Positions 47,869 through 56,761 of a stretch of 64,000 bases of DNA are shown in pieces. The stretch covers positions 1 to 64,000 of the forward strand of contig CAZFEN010000006.1 of assembly GCA_964517765.1 (NCBI GenBank). The letters run 5' to 3'. Origin of the DNA: Hydromicrobium sp964517765 (lineage in GTDB: Bacteria; Actinomycetota; Humimicrobiia; Humimicrobiales; Humimicrobiaceae). The notes beneath the pieces were generated by a model that made no database searches, had not been told where the DNA came from, and was given only the letters and a program-made list of their open reading frames with translations. Position 1 is the stretch's first letter; each line of letters opens with the position of its first letter. The translations under genes and the position numbers were made by a program.

Positions 47869-50041
47869 AATTATCGCAACCGGCGCAATAAAAGGAGCAT
47901 ATAAAATTTTGGAGCGTGCGGGAACAGCGCTTAAAGAATGTATTACAAAACATGGCGAGGATCAGATAGTGGAATTTCCCAACACCGGTTATTACCTGCC
48001 GATTATATACAGTATGACCGGAATTAAAGTAGAAAAATTATCGGATGCAGAAAGAGTTCTTGGTGAAGCAAAAAAATTACTTCCCCCAATCCCTGCTGAA
48101 AAATTATGGCTTCCTTATCTTGGAGGTACACTGGATGCAGGAATTGCTACATTATGGGCAGAGGAAATAATAGAAGCCATTAAATATATAGACGGTCCAC
48201 CGCCTGCTACCGGTATCTGGCTGGGTGCGGCAACAGATGTAATAATAAGAGAGAGAGGGATAGAATTTGTTGATGGAACAGCACCAGGATTTGCAGCATG
48301 TGTTGGTGCCTGCAAAAACAGTAAGACTGCTGTTAAGATTGCCAGGGAACTTCAGGAAAAAAATATTTATGTCTTTATGTCTGCATCAACCGATGGTATA
48401 TCTATGGCCGAGCAGCTGGAAAAGGAAGGGGTTGAACTGGGATGGGATACCAGGCTGGTACCATTTGGAAAAGATATCAGTTCTACTATCTATTCACTTG
48501 GATTTGCAACCAGAGTTGCTTTGAGTTTTGGCGGAGTTCAGTCAGGAGATTACAAAAGAATGCTTCTCTATAATAAAAACAGGGTTTTTGCATTTGTTCT
48601 GGCTCTTGGTGAAGTGGATGAGGAAAAATACGCAAATGCTGCAGGTGCCATAAATTATGGATTTCCCACTATTGCTGATACTGATATTCCGGAAATACTT
48701 CCCAGAGGGGTATGCACTTATGAGCATGTGGTTTCCAATATTCCTGATGAGGAGATTGTTTCAAGAGCAATAGAGGTAAGAGGATTAAAGATTACTGTAG
48801 AAAAAGTTGATATTCCTGTAGCTTTCGGGCCTGCTTTTGAAGGTGAAAGAGTAAGGAAAGAAGATACTTTTGTAGAATTCGGGGGCAACAAAAGCGAAGC
48901 TGTGGAATTTCTCCATATGGCTGATTCCTCGGAGGTCGAAGATGGTAAAATCGAGGTATTAGGTCCTGAAGTCGATGATATAAAAGAGGGAGAAGTACTT
49001 CCACTGGGGATCGAGCTGCTGGTTTATGGAAGAAAGATGCAGGAAGACTTTGAACCGGTCATGGAAAGACAGATACATTATTTTACCAATTATGCTACCG
49101 GTATATTCCACATGGGCCAGAGGGATATTGCCTGGGTTAGATTTAGTAAAGAAGCAGTAAAGAGCGGTTTTAAAATTAAACACCTGGGAACCATACTGCA
49201 TGCTAAAATGCACTCGGTTTTTGGTAATATTATGGATAAGATCCAGATAAAGATTTATACCAACCCTGAAGATGTAGCAGTGCTTAAGAAAAATGCAAAG
49301 GAAATCTTTAGAGAAAGGGACGAAAGACTCAGTAGTCTAACCGATGAAACTGTTGATACTTTTTATTCGTGTACATTATGTCAGTCTTTTGCTCCCAATC
49401 ATGTTTGTGCAGTTTCACCGGAAAGACCGGGTCTGTGCGGCGCATATAATTGGCTGGATTGTAAGGCATCTTACGAGATTAATCCCACCGGGCCCAATCA
49501 GCCCATAAAGAAAGGTGAAACTATAGATGAAAAGTTGGGCATATGGAAAGGAATAAATGAATTTGTTTATAAGGCTTCGAATCAGTCTCTGGAATCTTTT
49601 TCGGCTTATTCAATGATGATAGATCCTATGACTTCCTGCGGTTGTTTTGAAGTAATAGTGACTATTCTTCCCTCTACTAACGGTATAATGGCGGTAAATA
49701 GGGAGCATCCTGGTATGACACCCAGCGGAATGAAATTTTCAACTATGGCGGGAGTAGTTGGCGGAGGAATCCAGACTCCCGGCTTTATTGGCATCAGTAA
49801 ATTTTTTATCGGCTCAAAGAAATTTATACGAGCTGATGGAGGTTTAAAAAGACTGGTATGGATGCCTAAAGCATTAAAAGAGGAGATAAGAGATTTACTG
49901 GAAGAGCGGGCTAAAGAAATGGGAATGGAAGATTTTTTGGATAAAGTTGCAACAGAGGAAGAAGCAGTAACAGAAGAAGAAGTGCAGCAATGGATACAAA
50001 AGATAAATCATCCTGTTATCGAGATGGAACCAATGATGTAG
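47861..50041 (+). CDS. acsB: Acetyl-CoA synthase (CO-methylating), CODH/ACS alpha subunit
   Basis: Condenses CO, a methyl group and CoA to acetyl-CoA. 726 residues, full bacterial length including the N-terminal CODH-contacting domain. The A-cluster ligands are CTLCQSFAPNHVC...GLCG (residues about 503-528) and the Cys-Gly-Cys motif in TSCGCFE that holds the proximal and distal nickel. Start ATG 47861 lies inside the acsA end. All key residues are present, so an active enzyme is expected. Confidence 0.97.
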   Translation: MSKIIATGAIKGAYKILERAGTALKECITKHGEDQIVEFPNTGYYLPIIYSMTGIKVEKLSDAERVLGEAKKLLPPIPAEKLWLPYLGGTLDAGIATLWAEEIIEAIKYIDGPPPATGIWLGAATDVIIRERGIEFVDGTAPGFAACVGACKNSKTAVKIARELQEKNIYVFMSASTDGISMAEQLEKEGVELGWDTRLVPFGKDISSTIYSLGFATRVALSFGGVQSGDYKRMLLYNKNRVFAFVLALGEVDEEKYANAAGAINYGFPTIADTDIPEILPRGVCTYEHVVSNIPDEEIVSRAIEVRGLKITVEKVDIPVAFGPAFEGERVRKEDTFVEFGGNKSEAVEFLHMADSSEVEDGKIEVLGPEVDDIKEGEVLPLGIELLVYGRKMQEDFEPVMERQIHYFTNYATGIFHMGQRDIAWVRFSKEAVKSGFKIKHLGTILHAKMHSVFGNIMDKIQIKIYTNPEDVAVLKKNAKEIFRERDERLSSLTDETVDTFYSCTLCQSFAPNHVCAVSPERPGLCGAYNWLDCKASYEINPTGPNQPIKKGETIDEKLGIWKGINEFVYKASNQSLESFSAYSMMIDPMTSCGCFEVIVTILPSTNGIMAVNREHPGMTPSGMKFSTMAGVVGGGIQTPGFIGISKFFIGSKKFIRADGGLKRLVWMPKALKEEIRDLLEERAKEMGMEDFLDKVATEEEAVTEEEVQQWIQKINHPVIEMEPMM

Positions 50042-50089
50042 TATTAAAAAATAAGAAAAATTATTCTAAAAAGACAAGGAGAGTATCAA

Positions 50090-51439
50090 ATGGCATTGAG
50101 TGGTCTTGAAATATTCAAGAAACTGCCCAAGACAAATTGTAAGGAATGCGGATTTCCAACATGTCTGGCGTTTGCTATGCAGCTTGCAGCGGGTAAGGTA
50201 GAATTGGAAAAGTGCCCTCATATTTCCGATGAAGTAAAAGAGGCACTTTCGGAAGCTTCCCAGCCTCCAATATTAAAAGTAGAAATCGGAGTCGGAGAGG
50301 AGTCTTTTGCGGTTGGTGAAGAAACGGTGCTATTCAGGCATGACAGGACATTTGTAAATCAGAATGCATTTGCAATAATCATAGAAGATGATATGGACAG
50401 CGGTAAAATCGAAGAGGTAGTAAAAAATATAAATTCTATTGTATATGAACGAGTGGGCCAGATTTTAAAATTGGATGCTGTCTGTATTAAGAATAAATCC
50501 GAAAATAGGGAAAAATTTTTAAAAGTCGTAGGGGATGTGACCTCACTTACAAAAAAACCATTAATACTGGTATCGGTGGATCCTGAGACATTAAAAAGTG
50601 CAGCCGATATGTTCAAGGAGAATAAGCCGATTATTCACGCAGCTACAGCTGATAATATAGATTTTTTTATCGCTATCGGAAAAGAAACTGGATGTCCTAT
50701 AGCAGTCAGGGGCAAAACATTTGAAGACATTGCAGCTATTACTGAAAAAATGCGTAATGCCGGAATTAAAAATCTGGTGATAGATATCGGCTCAAGAGAT
50801 TTTAAAGATGATTTCTATAATCAGATTATATTAAGAATGGCTGCCATAAAACAGAAGAACAGGCTTTTTGGTTATCCTACCATAGTATTCCCCGATGAAA
50901 TGACAGACGATCCTTTAAAAGAAACTTTAATTGCTTCTATTTTCGTGGCTAAATATGGTTCGATTATCGTACTTTCGAATACTAACAGTCAAAATATTTT
51001 TCCACTGCTCATATACAGGCAGAACATATACACCGATCCCAGAAGGCCAATGCAGGTAGAACAAAAGATTTATGAAATAGGCAGCCCCAATGAGAGTTCA
51101 CCGGTCCTAATTACAACTAATTTCTCTCTTACTTATTTTATAATCTCCGGTGAAGTTGAAAGCAGCAAGGTACCTTCATGGCTCCTGGTTATGGATGTCG
51201 AAGGTCAGTCTGTTCTTACAGCATGGGCGGCAGGAAAGTTTGTTCCCGAATTAATTGCTCAATTTATAAAGAAAAGCGGTATTGCAGAAAAGGTAAAGAA
51301 AAAAGAAATCGTAATACCGGGTTATGTGGCCCAGCTTCAGGGCGAATTGGAAGAAGAGCTGGGAGAAGAGTGGAAAGTAGTGGTTGGTCCGAGGGAAGCC
51401 GGTGAAGTTCCAAAATTTTTAAAGGAATACATTACCTGA
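50090..51439 (+). CDS. acsC: Corrinoid iron-sulfur protein large subunit
   Basis: Carries the [4Fe-4S] cluster and binds cobalamin with AcsD. N-terminal cluster ligands TNCKECGFPTCLAFAMQLAAGK...KCP are at residues about 15-43. The central TIM barrel and C-terminal cobalamin-binding domain (LDVEGQ-like LVMDVEGQSVLTAWAAGKF, IVIPGYVAQLQGELEEELG) follow. 449 residues. It is the last gene of the acsD-A-B-C set. Confidence 0.96.
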   Translation: MALSGLEIFKKLPKTNCKECGFPTCLAFAMQLAAGKVELEKCPHISDEVKEALSEASQPPILKVEIGVGEESFAVGEETVLFRHDRTFVNQNAFAIIIEDDMDSGKIEEVVKNINSIVYERVGQILKLDAVCIKNKSENREKFLKVVGDVTSLTKKPLILVSVDPETLKSAADMFKENKPIIHAATADNIDFFIAIGKETGCPIAVRGKTFEDIAAITEKMRNAGIKNLVIDIGSRDFKDDFYNQIILRMAAIKQKNRLFGYPTIVFPDEMTDDPLKETLIASIFVAKYGSIIVLSNTNSQNIFPLLIYRQNIYTDPRRPMQVEQKIYEIGSPNESSPVLITTNFSLTYFIISGEVESSKVPSWLLVMDVEGQSVLTAWAAGKFVPELIAQFIKKSGIAEKVKKKEIVIPGYVAQLQGELEEELGEEWKVVVGPREAGEVPKFLKEYIT

Positions 51440-51572
51440 TGGGTGTTTTCCTTTAATTGTATTTTATTTCATAGTTATTATTCATTTTATTCATTTGATA
51501 GCCTCTCTTGTGATTGAGAACTGGTCTCTGCTGGCAGTAAGTGTTTTCAAACCTATATATTTTTGATTTAAT

Positions 51573-51601
51573 TTGTAACAGGTTAGTAATTCTTGTATAA
51601 T
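51573..51601 (+). promoter_or_regulatory. Promoter of fhs
   Basis: TTGTAA (51573-51578), 17-base spacer, consensus TATAAT (51596-51601). Predicted start near 51608, about 49 bases before ATG 51657. It marks fhs-folD as a unit that can be expressed apart from the CODH/ACS genes. Confidence 0.7.
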
Positions 51602-51656
51602 TTCTTGATATATTTTGATTTTATTAAATGATAAATTCAAAAATGAGAGGAGTTTT

Positions 51657-53354
51657 ATGAAAAGCGATATCGAAATTGCTCAGGCATCGAAAATGAAGGA
51701 TATAAGAGAAATTGCTGGAGGAATCGGTCTTGATGAAGAGTTCCTGGAGTTATATGGAAATCATAAAGCAAAGGTAAAACTGGAAGTCCTGGAGAATTTA
51801 AAAGACAGACCGGATGGAAAATATATCGATGTGACTGCTATCACTCCCACTCCTCTTGGAGAGGGTAAAACAGTAACCACGATCGGTCTGGCAATGGCCC
51901 TGAATAAAATCGGTAAAAAAGCGATTACCTGTATAAGGCAGCCGTCCCTGGGTCCTGTGTTCGGTATAAAAGGAGGTGCCGCCGGCGGCGGTTATTCCCA
52001 GGTTCTTCCAATGGAAGACTTCAATCTCCATTTGACCGGTGACACTCATGCCGTTGGTATAGCGCATAATCTTCTGGCTGCTTTTCTGGATACACATATT
52101 ATGAAGGGAAACGATCTCAACATAGATCCTTTCAGCATTACTTTAAACAGAGTGGTTGATATAAGTGATAGGGCGCTAAGAAATATAGTAATAGGTCTGG
52201 GAGGCCCGTTAAATGGTATCCCCAGAGAAACAGGATACGATATAACTGTTGCTTCGGAAGTAATGGCAATTCTTGCATTGACTACCGGTCTTAAAGACAT
52301 CAGGCAAAAGCTGGCAAGAATAGTGATTGGCTCTTCTTATGACGGAAAGCCGGTTACTGCCGAAGATTTGAAGTGCGCCGGTTCTATGACCGTCCTTCTG
52401 AAAGATGCCATAAAACCCAATTTACTGCAAACAATCGAACATACGCCCTGTTTTGTGCATGCGGGCCCTTTTGCTAATATTGCTCATGGGAACAGTTCGA
52501 TTCTGGCGGATCAAATAGCTATAAAACTTGGAGATTATGTTGTAACCGAAAGTGGTTTTGGTGCAGACTGCGGAGCCGAAAAATTTATGAATATCAAATG
52601 CAGATATTCGGGGTTGAAACCGAATGCAGTAGTTATTGTAGCCACTGTAAGGGCACTGAAAATGCACGGAGGAGTCTTTGAATTTATCCCGGGACAGGGT
52701 GTTGATGAAAAACTCATGAATAAACCTGATGTAGAAGGGGTGCTGAAAGGTTGTGAAAATCTGGAAAAGATGATTGAGAATATGAAACTTTTTGGGATCC
52801 CCGTAGTAGTTGCAGTGAATCATTTTGAAGCCGACAGTAAAGAAGAGATCGAAGCAGTCAGAGAAAGATCCATCAAAGCTGGTGCCGAAGACGCTGTAGT
52901 CAGCAAGGTATGGTTAAGCGGTGGGGATGGCGGAATAGAATTAGCCGAAGCAGTTACCAGAGCGGCAGAGAAAAAATCGGATTTCAAATTTCTTTATCCT
53001 CTGGACTGGCCCATAAAGAAGAAAATCAACACGATTGCCACCATGATCTATGGCGCAGATGGTGTAAGTTATTTACCAGAAGCGGAAAAGAAAATAGAGT
53101 TATATACAAGGCAGGGTTTCGATAAATTACCCATATGTATGGCAAAAACCCATCTTTCTCTAAGTCATGACCCTGATCTTAAAGGAAGACCCAGAGGCTT
53201 TACTATTCCAATAAGAGATGTAAGGGCCTCCGTTGGCGCAGGATTTCTTTATCCGTTGCTTGGTCTGATGAGAACAATGCCTGGGCTTCCAAAAGTACCT
53301 GCTGGAACAAAAGTAGATATTGACGATAATGGAAATATTGTAGGATTGTTCTAA
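51657..53354 (+). CDS. fhs: Formate-tetrahydrofolate ligase
   Basis: ATP-dependent activation of formate to 10-formyl-THF, a methyl-branch Wood-Ljungdahl step. ATG 51657 is chosen because GAGAGGAG is just upstream and MKSDIEIAQASKMKDI fits the family; the frame is open back to TTG 51615. Motifs: ATP loop TPLGEGKTVTTIGLA, RQPSLGPVFGIKGGAAGGGY, and HGGVFEF-type region KMHGGVFEFIPGQG. About 565 residues. It is followed by folD. Confidence 0.97.
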   Translation: MKSDIEIAQASKMKDIREIAGGIGLDEEFLELYGNHKAKVKLEVLENLKDRPDGKYIDVTAITPTPLGEGKTVTTIGLAMALNKIGKKAITCIRQPSLGPVFGIKGGAAGGGYSQVLPMEDFNLHLTGDTHAVGIAHNLLAAFLDTHIMKGNDLNIDPFSITLNRVVDISDRALRNIVIGLGGPLNGIPRETGYDITVASEVMAILALTTGLKDIRQKLARIVIGSSYDGKPVTAEDLKCAGSMTVLLKDAIKPNLLQTIEHTPCFVHAGPFANIAHGNSSILADQIAIKLGDYVVTESGFGADCGAEKFMNIKCRYSGLKPNAVVIVATVRALKMHGGVFEFIPGQGVDEKLMNKPDVEGVLKGCENLEKMIENMKLFGIPVVVAVNHFEADSKEEIEAVRERSIKAGAEDAVVSKVWLSGGDGGIELAEAVTRAAEKKSDFKFLYPLDWPIKKKINTIATMIYGADGVSYLPEAEKKIELYTRQGFDKLPICMAKTHLSLSHDPDLKGRPRGFTIPIRDVRASVGAGFLYPLLGLMRTMPGLPKVPAGTKVDIDDNGNIVGLF

Positions 53355-53454
53355 ATAAAAAATTGATTTCATGAGTATAAGGTTTAGTTTTTGTGATTGA
53401 ATATAAATCTTAATAAAATATATATTTTAAATTTTATATAAAGGGGTGATTAAA

Positions 53455-54369
53455 ATAGCTAAATTAATCGACGGGAACAAGATATCGCGGGATATTAAAA
53501 ATGAGATAACAAGAGAAGTAAAAGAGTTAAAAGAAACCAGAGGTTTCGTGCCTGGCCTTTCAGTCATACTGGTAGGTGAAAATCCGGCTTCGAAAGTGTA
53601 TGTGGGAAGCAAGCAGAAAGGATGCGATGAGGTAGGCTTTAAATCCGAGACAATAAAGATGGAGGAAAGCGTATCAACCGATGATGTTTTGAGAGAACTT
53701 GAAAAGTTGAATAAAAGGGAAGACGTTCATGGTATCCTCGTCCAGCTGCCGCTGCCCCAGCAGATAGACAAGGCAAAAGTACTGGAAGCAATATATCCTG
53801 ATAAGGATGTGGATGGATTCCATCCCATAAATATGGGCAGGCTGGTTGCGCAGCAGGAGTGTCTGGTACCGGCAACTCCTTCCGGTATAATAGAAATGTT
53901 GAAAAGGGAAAACATTACGATAAAAGGCAAAAATGCAACAGTTGTGGGACATAGTGAGATAGTCGGAAAACCTGTAAGCCTGCTTCTCCTGAATGAATGG
54001 GCTACGGTTTCAATATGCCATATAGAAACCAGAGACTTGAAGATGCATACTATAGATGCTGATATTCTTATTGTGGCAGCAGGTGTGCCATATTTGATCA
54101 AAGGTGATATGGTCAAAGAGGGAGTCGTGGTCATAGATGTAGGTATCAACAGGATAACCAGAGATAAAGCCAACCAGGAATTACTCGAGTGGAGAAAAAA
54201 CGATTTTGAAACCAAAGGGGCCACTTTGATTGGCGATGTAGATTTTTTAAGAGTGAAACCAAAGGCAAGCTACATATCGCCCGTGCCTGGCGGAGTAGGA
54301 CCCATGACCATTGCGATGCTTTTGAAAAATACATTGAAGGCAGCAAAGAACATCGCTGGAATTAAATAA
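53455..54369 (+). CDS. folD: Bifunctional methylene-THF dehydrogenase/cyclohydrolase, apparently initiated at AUA
   Basis: Converts formyl-derived methenyl-THF to methylene-THF. Motifs: the catalytic lysine in VYVGSKQKGCDEVGF, the LPLPQQID segment, PATPSGIIEML, the nucleotide-site VVGHSEIVGKPVSLLL, and SPVPGGVGPMTIAML. The family N-terminus (M)AKLIDGNKIS begins at 53455, where the codon is ATA. The long SD-like AAGGGGTGAT (53441-53450) lies a normal distance upstream. The only standard codon, GTG 53446, sits inside that SD and would give an odd MIKI extension. 304 residues from ATA. Confidence 0.94.
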   Translation: MAKLIDGNKISRDIKNEITREVKELKETRGFVPGLSVILVGENPASKVYVGSKQKGCDEVGFKSETIKMEESVSTDDVLRELEKLNKREDVHGILVQLPLPQQIDKAKVLEAIYPDKDVDGFHPINMGRLVAQQECLVPATPSGIIEMLKRENITIKGKNATVVGHSEIVGKPVSLLLLNEWATVSICHIETRDLKMHTIDADILIVAAGVPYLIKGDMVKEGVVVIDVGINRITRDKANQELLEWRKNDFETKGATLIGDVDFLRVKPKASYISPVPGGVGPMTIAMLLKNTLKAAKNIAGIK

Positions 54370-54387
54370 CAGGACCATAGATTTAAT

Positions 54388-54415
54388 AAAAGATAAGTTT
54401 GATAGATGATCTTTT
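54388..54415. terminator. Weak hairpin between convergent folD and the radical SAM gene
   Basis: AAAAGAT (54388-54394) pairs with ATCTTTT (54409-54415) across a 14-base loop. It is AT-rich with short T runs on either strand, so it might end transcripts from both sides. Evidence is limited. Confidence 0.3.
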
Positions 54416-54464
54416 GATTTCTCCTGGATACGGAAATTAAATTAATAGTCCGGGGTAGAGAGTT

Positions 54465-55841
54465 TCAAGATTTATCCATATATTTTTTCAGTATTTTTTC
54501 GCCTCTCAACTTCAGAAACATATCCAGGACTTCCTGATATCTCTCGCATATGGGTCTCGTGTTGTCTTTGTATATGAGAAAAGAAGAAAAGGCACATCCC
54601 CCGCCACAAACCGGGGCAAAACGGCAGGTCCTGCATTTTTTTATGTTCAGTATGGTCCTTTCGGTCCATAATGTTTTTTTGTCAGAATAAAACTCAAGTT
54701 CGGGACTGAATTTACCGATAGCCAGATCAGGTTTGCCTATGGATTCTCCACAGGCATATATATACCCATCGGGGCAAAAGACATTTAGTTCCAGTAAATT
54801 GCTCTCACAGTTGAAAAATTTGGGGGAGACATTGGGCGCGCCATTCAATATATCCAGAATATGCCGCAGCGGTTTAAATAGATAAAAACCAAATATTTCT
54901 TCCAGTACAGGATGTTCATCATATACGCGGATCAATCTTTCCAGCAGTTTCTCTTCGGGGATTATTATATTATCATAATCCAGTCTGGTGTGATCCGTAA
55001 CAAGCGCCAGTCTTATACTAAAATCAGGGTGTTGTATCCAATTTTTTCCTGAAGCATATTCATAGAGTTCCGGTATATATTCTATATTGGTGTTATCGAT
55101 ATTTATCCTTACATTGGTATGTATTCTATTTTTAAGGAGTAAATCTATATTATTTGATATGTGATCAAAACTACCTTTGCCGGAAGGATACTTCCGACGC
55201 TTATCGTGAATTTCCCGGGGCCCATCGATGGTTATCTGGAGCATCTCTATCTTATCTCTCATGGGTGATAATATCTCTATGAATTCTTTAGTGGATACTC
55301 CATTGGTGATAATAGTTATTGGTGCATCTTTTTTTCTGGCAAACTTGAGAATTTTTTTTACAAGTGGTTTATTTTTTAAGAGAAGGGGTTCTCCTCCAAA
55401 TAATTCAACGGAATCTATTCTACCGGATTTCTCCTTTATTATTTCTTCTGCAGCTGCTAGAGAATCATCAAGAATCTTTGTAGTCATATATTTATTTGGA
55501 TTGGAGGGCAAATCCGTTTCAAAGCAGTAAATGCATCTTAAATTGCACTGATAGGAAGGACAGAATACAAATCTTAGCGGTCTCTCGGATGCTTTTTTAA
55601 CGTAATTATTATAGAGTTCCAGTAATATTTTATCTTCTTTTTTAGGATTAGGGTAAAAATAACCACGACATCTTAATCTTGATAAGATATTAGGACTGAT
55701 ACTATTAATTTTTTTAGCCGCTATAAGATTCCAGATATCATTTTCGATGATATCAAGTGCACCTGTCAGAGTATTATTTATAAGAGTGTATTTGGAATTT
55801 ATTCTTTTTGAGTAGTTATAATTACTCGAAAATAATTTCAT
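54465..55841 (-). CDS. Radical SAM/SPASM peptide-modifying enzyme
   Basis: About 458 residues from ATG 55841; the frame is open to TTG 55859, which abuts the stop of the peptide gene. N-terminal region (residues 1-75) holds YTLINNTLTGALDIIENDIWNL, similar in style to the N-terminal domains of other peptide maturases. The radical SAM site is CNLRCIYC in CPSYQCNLRCIYCFETD (about residues 94-110), followed by ELFGGEPLL. The C-terminal SPASM part has CPDGYIYACGE and CRTCRFAPVCGGGC...C, ligands for extra [4Fe-4S] clusters. SPASM enzymes of this build form thioether or carbon-carbon links in peptides. Neither start has a strong ribosome site, so coupling to the peptide gene is likely. Confidence 0.88.
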   Translation of the reverse strand: MKLFSSNYNYSKRINSKYTLINNTLTGALDIIENDIWNLIAAKKINSISPNILSRLRCRGYFYPNPKKEDKILLELYNNYVKKASERPLRFVFCPSYQCNLRCIYCFETDLPSNPNKYMTTKILDDSLAAAEEIIKEKSGRIDSVELFGGEPLLLKNKPLVKKILKFARKKDAPITIITNGVSTKEFIEILSPMRDKIEMLQITIDGPREIHDKRRKYPSGKGSFDHISNNIDLLLKNRIHTNVRINIDNTNIEYIPELYEYASGKNWIQHPDFSIRLALVTDHTRLDYDNIIIPEEKLLERLIRVYDEHPVLEEIFGFYLFKPLRHILDILNGAPNVSPKFFNCESNLLELNVFCPDGYIYACGESIGKPDLAIGKFSPELEFYSDKKTLWTERTILNIKKCRTCRFAPVCGGGCAFSSFLIYKDNTRPICERYQEVLDMFLKLRGEKILKKYMDKS

Positions 55842-55859
55842 TTTAAATCTAAAATTCAA

Positions 55860-55982
55860 TTATTTTCTGCTCAGATAAATAAAGCACCAATACCAGCAGC
55901 ACATCGGACCAAAATTATCCTTTAGACCTTTGAGAGTCAAATCATTATTCCAGAGGTCTTTGGTCTTATTTATGGATTTCAT
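55860..55982 (-). CDS. 40-residue Cys/Trp/Tyr-rich peptide, candidate RiPP precursor
   Basis: A short gene with ATG at 55982 and TAA ending at 55860, one base before the longest radical SAM frame. A strong AAAGGGGGG site (55989-55997) lies 6 bases upstream. Residues 1-24 are polar and charged, leader-like (starts MKSINKTKDLWNND, then LTLKGLKDNF). Residues 25-40 form the core GPMCCWYWCFIYLSRK, with three Cys, two Trp, two Tyr and one Phe in ten positions. No membrane segment fits. The location, ribosome site, promoter and partner all support a real gene. The product would be a cross-linked peptide; I match it to no named family. Confidence 0.78.
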   Translation of the reverse strand: MKSINKTKDLWNNDLTLKGLKDNFGPMCCWYWCFIYLSRK

Positions 55983-56020
55983 ATAGTTCCCCCCTTTCTC
56001 AAAGATTTTTTATATCTGAA

Positions 56021-56029
56021 ATTATAGCA
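56021..56029 (-). promoter_or_regulatory. Extended -10 promoter for the peptide/radical SAM unit
   Basis: On the minus strand TGCTATAAT reads from 56029 to 56021: a consensus -10 with the TG extension. The -35 region is AT-rich without a clear hexamer. Predicted start about 56014, leader about 32 bases to ATG 55982. It shows that the peptide and enzyme have their own promoter, apart from the M56-like gene. Confidence 0.65.
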
Positions 56030-56097
56030 GATTAATACTAAAAATATATTTTTTTTAGAAAATAATATATTTAGTAACTCGGGGATATACTTGAAGC

Positions 56098-56568
56098 TTA
56101 TCTTAAATATATGTAAAAATTATTAATTTTTATCACAATCATTAACTGAAATACAAGTAGCGCTAAGAAAAAGAGAAACATCAATATTTTGGGGAAAATA
56201 CGGCTATAGATTTTAGGGGTTGTTATTTTAAGAATTGAGGTTATCCTATTTTTTAATCTCAGCTGATTAAACAAACTAAGCGGTTTTTGNNNNNNNNNNN
56301 NNNNNNNNNNNNNNNNNNNNNNNNNNNNNNNNNNNNNNNNNNNNNNNNNNNNNNNNNNNNNNNNNNNNNNNNNNNNNNNNNNNNNNNNNTCGATTTTTTC
56401 AGTAATGATTATAAACGGTTTTATAAGTGGCAGGAAAAAAAATAAAATCCGAATATTCGAATCCTTTATCCTTAAAATGAATAAGACCAGTAAAACTAAA
56501 ATCAGACTTACGAAGCTGCTGTAAATAACTGGAAGAATGTAAACTGTCAATATCTCTAAGAAAAACAT
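56098..56568 (-). CDS. M56/BlaR1-like membrane protein, interrupted by an assembly gap
   Basis: The visible parts are an N-terminal pair of membrane helices (MFFLEILTVYILPVIYSSF..., then FFFLPLIKPFIIITEKI) and, after 100 N, LFNQLRLKNRITSILKITT and a C-terminal helix. Arrangement and the BlaI-type repressor next door fit an M56-family membrane metalloprotease or sensor. The HEXXH zinc motif is not visible and would have to lie in the gap, whose real length and frame are unknown. A TATAAT (minus strand, 56588-56583) lies so close that the mRNA would have an almost leaderless start. Tentative. Confidence 0.45.
   Translation of the reverse strand: MFFLEILTVYILPVIYSSFVSLILVLLVLFILRIKDSNIRILFFFLPLIKPFIIITEKIXXXXXXXXXXXXXXXXXXXXXXXXXXXXXXXXXXQKPLSLFNQLRLKNRITSILKITTPKIYSRIFPKILMFLFFLALLVFQLMIVIKINNFYIYLR
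56290..56389. other. Assembly gap (100 N)
   Basis: Exactly 100 unknown bases within the M56-like gene, probably a placeholder. The missing part is where a metalloprotease active site would be expected. Confidence 0.95.
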
Positions 56569-56761
56569 ATCAATAGATAAAAATTATATAGAATTTATTG
56601 CTATTGTAATACGGGATATAAAAATAAGCCAAATATTGTATTTTGAGTGATTTACAATTAAATAAAATAAAAACTTCACTGACTTTTAATATTGCCTTAA
56701 TGATTACATTTTTGAATGTCTGCAAGATATCCGATGAGTTTAATCGGAATAGACAAATGTT

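Noticed and set aside
53446..53454. GTG 53446 as the folD start
   Set aside because: It overlaps the ribosome-binding sequence AAGGGGTGAT and has no usable site upstream; the conserved N-terminus starts three codons later, behind ATA.
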